Shown: positions 1-4,358 of the stretch, in pieces
Layout of the letters: each line of letters opens with the position of its first letter
Numbering within the stretch: position 1 is the first letter of the stretch
Assembly: GCA_051000395.1 (NCBI GenBank)
Contig: JBPCOI010000074.1
Span: 1 to 6,648 of the forward strand
Direction of reading: 5' to 3'
DNA: 6,648 bases
Source of the DNA: JBPCOI01 sp051000395
Lineage (GTDB): Bacteria > Actinomycetota > Actinomycetes > Mycobacteriales > Jatrophihabitantaceae
Made by a program: the position numbers and the translations under genes
The notes under the pieces: model-generated
Seen by the model: only the letters and a program-made list of their open reading frames with translations
Told to the model about the DNA's origin: nothing
Database searches by the model: none

Positions 1-173
1 CGCTGCGGGTGCACGCGGAGGTCGCGAGCGCCGCGGAGCACGACGCGCGTATGGCCAAGCGGTTCTCCGCCGCGCATCCCGAGGTGCCGGTGGTCGCGGT
101 GCCCGCGCTGCCGGTCGACGTCCACGACCTCGACGGCCTGCGCACGATCGGCGAGCTACTGTCGCCCTCCTGA
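1..173 (+). CDS. ArsA/anion-transporter-type ATPase, C-terminal fragment (5' end outside window)
   Basis: The reading frame enters at base 3 and ends at TGA 171-173, giving the last 56 residues of a protein whose start is outside the window. The visible part has an amphipathic helix (residues about 5-22 of the fragment), then a short strand ending in VPALP, then VDVHDLDGLRTIGELL. This tail resembles the C-terminus of the actinobacterial ArsA-like (GET3/ArsA, P-loop) ATPases that occur as a pair beside the ponA2 gene, as with M. tuberculosis Rv3679/Rv3680. The Walker motifs are not in view, so the call rests on the tail pattern plus gene order. Despite the family name, these actinobacterial proteins are not established arsenite pumps. 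The gene ends 44 bp before the PBP gene on the same strand. Family assignment is an inference of moderate strength; that this is a real coding 3' end is supported by GC-rich third positions. Confidence 0.62.
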   Translation, partial: LRVHAEVASAAEHDARMAKRFSAAHPEVPVVAVPALPVDVHDLDGLRTIGELLSPS

Positions 174-178
174 GGGAA

Positions 179-217
179 TTTCCGCGCGCCCCGATGCGGC
201 CCGTACCCTGATACCTC
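179..217 (+). promoter_or_regulatory. Probable leaderless promoter of the PBP gene
   Basis: A TACCCT hexamer at 204-209 fits the TANNNT -10 consensus and ends 8 nt before the GTG at 218, so transcription would begin at or within a few bases of the start codon. No Shine-Dalgarno sequence lies between it and the GTG. A weak -35 candidate (TTTCCG, 179-184, or TTCCGC, 180-185) lies 18-19 bp upstream. Readthrough from the ATPase gene is also possible across this 44-bp gap. The -10 is seen directly; its activity is inferred. Confidence 0.5.
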
Positions 218-2710
218 GTGGCTGCAGCTTCCGAACGTCCCAACGGCTGGACGACCCTGGGCAAGCTGATCGCCGCGCTGGCGGCTACCGGAGTGCTGAG
301 CGCCGGGCTGCTGCTGCCCTACATCGGTGGCCTCGGTCTCGCGGCCGGGCACGAGGCCGGCAAGTTCCTCGACACCTCGTGCAACCTGCAGGAGAGCAAG
401 CCGCCGCAGAAGACCACCATGTACGCCAAGGACGGCAAGACCGTGATCGCCACGCTGTTCAGCCAGGACCGGGTACCGGTCGCGCTGAGCCAGGTGCCGA
501 CCTACCTGCAGCAGGCCCTCGTCGCCACCGAGGACCGCCGCTTCTACATCCACCACGTCGTCGACATGCGCAGCCTGCTGCGCTCGGCAGTGAGCACGAG
601 CAGCGGCGACACGCAGGGCGGGTCGACGCTGACCATGCAGTACGTCAAGCAGATGCGCTACTACCAGGCCGGCGACAACGTCAAGCTGCAGCAGGCGGCG
701 ATCGACCAGAACCTCAACCGCAAGATCGAGGACGCCAAGTGCGCGCTCTACATCGAGGGCACCCTGCACGAGTCCAAGGCCCAGATCCTCGACAACTACC
801 TCAACATCGCGTTCTTCGGCGAGAACTCCTACGGCATCCAGACCGCGGCCGGCACGTACTTCAACAAGCCGGTGAGCAAGCTGAGCCTGCCGGAGTCCGC
901 GCTGCTCGTCGGGCTGCTGCGCGCGCCCACCGAGTACGACCCGTTCCTGCACCCCGACGCGTCCAAGGCCCGGCGCAACGAGGTGCTGCAGAACCTGGTC
1001 ACCGACGGCAAGCTGAGCCAGGCTGCCGCCGACCGCTACAAGGCGACTCCGGTGTCGCTTTGGACCACGGCTCCCCCTGTCGTCAAGGAGGGCTGCGCGA
1101 ACGCGCCCGCCACTGTCGCGAACGTGGCGTTCTTCTGCGAGTACGCACAGAATTGGCTCGAACAGGTCGGTGGGATCTCCCAGTCCGAGCTGCAGACGGG
1201 CGGGCTGAAGATCGTGACCACGCTCGATTCCAGACTGCAGAACACCGCGCAGGCCAAGCTGTCCAAGGCGATTCCCGCGAAGTCGCCGATGACGGCGGTG
1301 CTGCCCGTCGTCGACCCGCGTACCGGCGACATTCTGGCGATGGCGGCGAGCAAGCTCTACGGCTCGAACACCTCGGCGAAGGACAACACCCACACCTCGC
1401 TGCCGATCTTCACCGGTTACACCGCGCAAGGGGCGTCGACGTACAAGCTGTTCGCGCTGCTCGCGGCGCTGCAGACCGGGGTGCCTAGTAGCTGGCAGTT
1501 GGAGACGCCGCCGAACAACGGCGCCTACACGCCACGCAACTGCACCTCGAACAAGCCGGTGACCAACGGGGACGCGAACGAGACCTACAACGCCAACGAG
1601 ACGCTCACCTCGGCCACCGCGAAGTCGTCGAACACCTACTATGTCGGCCTGGCCGACCAGTTGCTCGGCTGCGACCTGCAGCCCATCGTCACGATGGCGG
1701 ACAAGCTGGGGATGAACAGCCTGCAGCAGCCGAGCGGGGAAGCCCACGTCAACGTCGCGCAGCAGATCCTGAACACCCAGAACGCCACCGAGCTGGTCCT
1801 CGGCGACGTCGGCACCAGCCCGCTCGAGCTGACCGGCGCGTACGCCGCCGTGGCCGACAACGGCAGGTACAACGCGCCCGCCCCGATCCTGTCGATCACC
1901 GACGCCGAGGGCCGCACCGTCCCGGTCAAGCGCGCGCCCGGCGTGCAGGTCGTCGATCCGCAGGTCGCTGCCCGGGCGATCCAGATCCTCACCAACGACA
2001 CGACCCCGCCGGGGACGTCGGCAATCCCCTTCCAGAACTGGTATGCGCAGACCCAGAGCGTGGTGGCCGGCAAGACGGGCACCAGCGTCGCGGTCAACAG
2101 CCGCGGCAAGGACACCAACGAGAACGCGGCTTTGTGGTTCGTCGGGATGACACCGGATCTCGTCGCGACCAGCGCGCTGATCAACTTCGACAGCCCGAAC
2201 GCTCCCGCAGCGGGCCTGCCCGGCGTGAGCGACCCGGCGCACAACGCCTACGGTTCCTACGCCTCGATGGTGTGGCTCGACGCGCTGCAGTCCTCGCTGG
2301 TCAGCCAGCAGTGGACGTGGCCCGATCCGTCGCAGGCCGCCGGAAACCCGGTGCCGGACATCCGCGGGCAGAGCCTGTCCCAGGCCGATGTGACCCTCTC
2401 CTCGCGGGGGTTCAAGTTGCAGCGCCTCGACCCCACCGTGCAGTGCGCGAGCAGCGAGCCGGCCGGGATGGTCGCGTACTACGGCCCGCAGCGCGCCCCG
2501 CAGGGCGCGACGATCACGGTCTGCCCGTCGAACGGCGTCCCCCAGAAGGTGTACGTGCCGCCGGTGGTGGTCCCCACCTTCCACCCCGTTCCGCCGAGCA
2601 ACCACGGTTCCGGCGGCGGGTCGAGTTCGCCGTCTAACGCGCCGTCGAGCAAGCCATCCGGGCACAAGACCAAGCCCCCGCACCCGACTCCCGGGCCGGG
2701 CGGCGGCTGA
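218..2710 (+). CDS. ponA2: Class A penicillin-binding protein (transglycosylase/transpeptidase) with C-terminal PASTA domain, PonA2-like
   Basis: This 830-residue bifunctional peptidoglycan synthase polymerises lipid II into glycan strands and cross-links the peptides outside the membrane. A short cytoplasmic N-terminus precedes one membrane helix (about residues 15-44). The GT51 transglycosylase domain (about 70-280) shows E105-D106-xx-F, GGSTLTMQ (134-141), RKIED (168-172) and ILDNYLN (190-196). The transpeptidase domain (about 355-695) has S407-T-Y-K410 with the acylated serine, S470-S-N472 and K619-T-G-T. A PASTA domain spans about 710-772, followed by a Pro/Ser/Gly-rich tail to the end. 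All eight cysteines (55, 175, 293, 307, 442, 485, 743, 769) lie on the exported side. Odd points: Asp replaces the usual Glu at position 172 of the RKxxE motif and at 192 of ILExYLN, and Met140 replaces Gln. The GTG start is chosen because a -10 lies 8 nt upstream and the membrane helix follows shortly after. Domain architecture and locus match mycobacterial PonA2. Confidence 0.95.
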   Translation: MAAASERPNGWTTLGKLIAALAATGVLSAGLLLPYIGGLGLAAGHEAGKFLDTSCNLQESKPPQKTTMYAKDGKTVIATLFSQDRVPVALSQVPTYLQQALVATEDRRFYIHHVVDMRSLLRSAVSTSSGDTQGGSTLTMQYVKQMRYYQAGDNVKLQQAAIDQNLNRKIEDAKCALYIEGTLHESKAQILDNYLNIAFFGENSYGIQTAAGTYFNKPVSKLSLPESALLVGLLRAPTEYDPFLHPDASKARRNEVLQNLVTDGKLSQAAADRYKATPVSLWTTAPPVVKEGCANAPATVANVAFFCEYAQNWLEQVGGISQSELQTGGLKIVTTLDSRLQNTAQAKLSKAIPAKSPMTAVLPVVDPRTGDILAMAASKLYGSNTSAKDNTHTSLPIFTGYTAQGASTYKLFALLAALQTGVPSSWQLETPPNNGAYTPRNCTSNKPVTNGDANETYNANETLTSATAKSSNTYYVGLADQLLGCDLQPIVTMADKLGMNSLQQPSGEAHVNVAQQILNTQNATELVLGDVGTSPLELTGAYAAVADNGRYNAPAPILSITDAEGRTVPVKRAPGVQVVDPQVAARAIQILTNDTTPPGTSAIPFQNWYAQTQSVVAGKTGTSVAVNSRGKDTNENAALWFVGMTPDLVATSALINFDSPNAPAAGLPGVSDPAHNAYGSYASMVWLDALQSSLVSQQWTWPDPSQAAGNPVPDIRGQSLSQADVTLSSRGFKLQRLDPTVQCASSEPAGMVAYYGPQRAPQGATITVCPSNGVPQKVYVPPVVVPTFHPVPPSNHGSGGGSSSPSNAPSSKPSGHKTKPPHPTPGPGGG

Positions 2711-2721
2711 GCGGCGCTCAG
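2707..2721. terminator. Stem-loop holding both convergent stop codons
   Basis: CTGAGC (2707-2712) and GCTCAG (2716-2721) form a perfect 6-bp stem around a GGC loop. The TGA of the PBP gene (2708-2710) lies in the left arm and the TGA of the yqeY gene (complement of 2718-2720) in the right arm, so the two genes end on the two halves of one inverted repeat. No T-tract follows on either side, which is usual for GC-rich actinobacterial terminators but leaves termination unproven. The stem is short; the structure is seen, the role is inferred. Confidence 0.4.
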
Positions 2722-3170
2722 GCGAGCTGGCGGCGGACCTCGTCGTTGACGCGCCGGCCGTCGGCGCGACCGGCGACGCGCGGCCCGACGAGCTTCATCA
2801 GTGCACCCAGCTGTTGCGCATCGGACGCCCCCGCCTCGGCCACGGCCGCGCGGACCAGCTGTGCCAGCTCCTGGTCGTCGAGCTGCGCCGGTAGGTACGC
2901 GTCGAGCACGCCGCCCTCGGCCCGCTCGCGCTCTGCCAGTTCGGGGCGGCCCGCGCCGTCGAACGCCTCGGCGGCCTCGCGCCGTTTCTTCGCCTCCCGC
3001 GCGAGCACCTTTCGCACCTCGTCGTCGGACAGCTCTCGGGCCTGTTTGCCCGACACCTCCTCCATGCTGAGCGCGCTCAGCGCCATGCGCAGGGTCGCGG
3101 TGCGCAACTCGTCGCGGGCCTTCATCGCGGAGTTGAGGTCGCTTCGCAGCCGGCTCTTCAGTTCGGACAT
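2718..3170 (-). CDS. GatB/YqeY domain-containing protein (YqeY family)
   Basis: A complete 150-residue protein with the full YqeY fold. It has a helical N-terminal half with SELKSRLRSDLNSAMKARD at 2-20, TLRMALSAL at 26-34 and REAAEAFDGAGRPELAERE at 64-82. The C-terminal half has LDAYLPAQLDDQEL at 89-102, then GALMKLVGPRVAGRADGRR (122-140) and VNDEVRRQL at 141-149. Length and motif order match the family throughout. The C-terminal part is related to the tRNA-binding tail domain of GatB and of the bacterial glutaminyl-tRNA synthetase, so a tRNA-linked role is often suggested, but stand-alone YqeY has no firmly established reaction. It is probably cytosolic, with no signal or membrane segment. 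The ATG at 3170 sits 6 nt after a TACCGT -10, supporting this start. It converges on the PBP gene with a 7-bp gap and is divergent from the phosphoesterase gene. Confidence 0.93.
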   Translation of the reverse strand: MSELKSRLRSDLNSAMKARDELRTATLRMALSALSMEEVSGKQARELSDDEVRKVLAREAKKRREAAEAFDGAGRPELAERERAEGGVLDAYLPAQLDDQELAQLVRAAVAEAGASDAQQLGALMKLVGPRVAGRADGRRVNDEVRRQLA

Positions 3171-3176
3171 GACCCG

Positions 3177-3182
3177 ACGGTA
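3177..3182 (-). promoter_or_regulatory. -10 element of the yqeY-family gene (leaderless)
   Basis: Read on the minus strand, TACCGT occupies these bases and is followed by six bases (CGGGTC) and then the ATG at 3170. It fits TANNNT, and there is no Shine-Dalgarno in the six bases, so the transcript probably starts at or next to the ATG. I see no convincing -35 at 16-18 bp upstream. Confidence 0.45.
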
Positions 3183-3218
3183 CCGAGGCGTCCGAACCGC
3201 TTCGCAGCCTGCGGCGCC

Positions 3219-3232
3219 TCGGCCGCGGCCGA
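3219..3232. repeat. 14-bp perfect palindrome midway between divergent start codons
   Basis: TCGGCCGCGGCCGA reads the same on both strands. Its dyad axis (3225.5) coincides with the midpoint between the A of the yqeY ATG (3170) and the A of the phosphoesterase ATG (3281). It could be an operator for a dimeric regulator acting on both promoters. Perfect GC-only palindromes arise fairly often by chance at this base composition, so the regulatory reading is inference only. Confidence 0.3.
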
Positions 3233-3267
3233 CGCGGAGGGTGCACCGGCAGGCGAGGGCGACTCCG

Positions 3268-3273
3268 TAGGCT
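3268..3273 (+). promoter_or_regulatory. -10 element of the metallophosphoesterase gene (leaderless)
   Basis: TAGGCT fits TANNNT and lies 7 nt before the ATG at 3281. The seven bases between (GTGCGAC) hold no Shine-Dalgarno. No good -35 is visible at the usual distance; GTGCAC at 3241-3246 would need a 21-bp spacer. A transcript starting on the ATG is the simplest reading. Confidence 0.45.
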
Positions 3274-3280
3274 GTGCGAC

Positions 3281-4168
3281 ATGTCCGGACCGCTGCGCGC
3301 TGCCGCAGGCACGGCGGCGGCCGGTGCCGCGGTCCTCGCCTACGGCGGCCTGATCGAGCGCAACGCCTACACGGTTCGCCGCTTCGACGTCGCGGTGCTG
3401 GCCCCCGGCGCGCGCCCGATCCGGCTGCTGCACGTCTCGGACCTGCACATCACCCCGGATCAGCACCGCAAGCAGGCCTGGATCCGCCGGCTCGCCGACC
3501 TGCAGCCCGACCTCGTCGTCAACACCGGTGACACGCTCTCGGCGCCGGACGGCATCCCCGCCGTGCTGCACGCGCTGCAGCCGCTGCTCGCATTCCCGGG
3601 CGCGTTCGTCCCGGGAAACAACGACTACTACGTTCCGCGCCGGGCGAACCCGTTGCGCTACTTCGCCCCGCCGCGGACCCCGCCGCGCACGCCCACGCTG
3701 CCGTGGCCGGAGCTGGCCGATGTGATGGCCGGCGCGGGCTGGGTCGACCTCACCCACGTGCGCGCGAGCCTGCCGGTCGGCGCTGCGCGCATCGCGCTGG
3801 CCGGGACGGACGATCCGCACCTGCGGCGCGCGTGTTACCCGCTGATCGCCGGTCGGGCCGACGCCGACGCGACCGTGCGGATCGGCGCGATCCACTCCCC
3901 CGAGCCCCAGCTGCTGCAGTGCTTCGCCGACGACGGCTACGACCTGGTCCTCGCCGGACACACGCACGGCGGCCAGGTGCGCGTGCCGTTCGGGCCGGCG
4001 ATCGTCACCAACTGCGGCATCGACGTACACCGCGCACGCTGGTTGCATCCGTGGGACGAGCACATGTACTTCCACGTGTGCGCCGGCCTGGGCACGAACC
4101 CGCACGCGCCGATCCGCATCGCCTGCCGACCGGAGGCGTCCCTGCTCACCCTGGTGCCGCGTCGCTGA
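3281..4168 (+). CDS. Membrane-anchored metallophosphoesterase (YkuE-like calcineurin family)
   Basis: A 295-residue enzyme with one N-terminal hydrophobic helix (about 5-25) acting as anchor or uncleaved signal. The two-metal phosphoesterase motifs occur in order: D54-x-H56 in HVSDLH, G83-D84 in NTGDT, G112-N-N-D115, H205 in AIHSP, and GHTHGGQ (226-232) carrying the last two histidine ligands. The family hydrolyses phosphomonoesters or phosphodiesters using Mn/Fe-type dinuclear centres; B. subtilis YkuE is an exported relative linked to the cell wall. The substrate here is unknown. In the fourth motif Asn114 stands where GNHD/GNHE has the catalytic His. A Pro-rich insert (about 129-142, PPRTPPRTPTLPWP) lies between that motif and the next. 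Its position beside ponA2 matches M. tuberculosis Rv3683, so an envelope role is plausible. The ATG start is supported by the -10 seven bases upstream. Confidence 0.92.
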   Translation: MSGPLRAAAGTAAAGAAVLAYGGLIERNAYTVRRFDVAVLAPGARPIRLLHVSDLHITPDQHRKQAWIRRLADLQPDLVVNTGDTLSAPDGIPAVLHALQPLLAFPGAFVPGNNDYYVPRRANPLRYFAPPRTPPRTPTLPWPELADVMAGAGWVDLTHVRASLPVGAARIALAGTDDPHLRRACYPLIAGRADADATVRIGAIHSPEPQLLQCFADDGYDLVLAGHTHGGQVRVPFGPAIVTNCGIDVHRARWLHPWDEHMYFHVCAGLGTNPHAPIRIACRPEASLLTLVPRR

Positions 4169-4199
4169 GCTGAGACGTCGTTGCCGTTCCCGCGACCGC

Positions 4200-4205
4200 T
4201 ATGCT
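4200..4205 (+). promoter_or_regulatory. -10 element of the tRNA-Pro gene
   Basis: TATGCT is close to the TATAAT consensus and ends 14 nt before the mature tRNA 5' end at 4220, leaving a short 5' leader for RNase P to remove. The -35 is unclear: GTCGTT (4177-4182) has the right 17-bp spacer but a poor match, while the better-looking TTGCCG (4181-4186) is only 13 bp away. Confidence 0.5.
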
Positions 4206-4219
4206 GGGCCGGTTGCACG

Positions 4220-4293
<74 letters not shown>

Positions 4294-4313
4294 CCCTTCC
4301 TCCGATCGCGATT

Positions 4314-4352
4314 GCGGTACGTGAGCGTCGGATTCCGGGGCTCGGGTACCGC
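4314..4352 (+). terminator. Long symmetrical hairpin, probable terminator of tRNA-Pro and of the convergent acyltransferase gene
   Basis: GCGGTAC (4314-4320) pairs perfectly with GTACCGC (4346-4352), GAGC (4323-4326) with GCTC (4340-4343), and CGG (4329-4331) with CCG (4335-4337) around an ATT loop. Between these stems lie two U-G wobbles and two G-G mismatches, all symmetric, with no bulges. It begins 20 nt after the tRNA and, on the other strand, 6 nt after the TAA of the acyltransferase gene (4359-4361), so it can serve both transcripts. The two wobbles become C-A mismatches on the minus strand, so the fold favours the tRNA transcript. No T-tract follows. The structure is seen; terminator function is inferred. 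Confidence 0.6.
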
Positions 4353-4358
4353 GGAGGG

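Noticed and set aside
379..1488. Open frame of 369 codons overlapping the PBP gene in another frame
   Set aside because: Arg/Ala-rich low-complexity translation without motifs; the PBP frame holds all catalytic motifs across the same bases.
2479..3312. Minus-strand open frame covering yqeY in a different frame and the PBP tail
   Set aside because: Arg/Pro/Gly-rich shadow translation; the in-place YqeY frame matches its family along its whole length.
3158..4105. Minus-strand open frame opposite the phosphoesterase gene
   Set aside because: Composition is Arg/Val/Gly-biased with no recognisable family; the plus strand carries the ordered metallophosphoesterase motifs.
4181..4186. TTGCCG as the -35 box of tRNA-Pro
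   Set aside because: The spacer to the TATGCT -10 is only 13 bp, too short for the usual 16-19 bp.
4305..4312. ATCGCGAT palindrome just after tRNA-Pro as an attachment or binding site
   Set aside because: tRNA 3' ends are favoured integration sites, but there is no repeat of the tRNA 3' end elsewhere in the window and no integrase gene, and an 8-bp palindrome alone is weak evidence.
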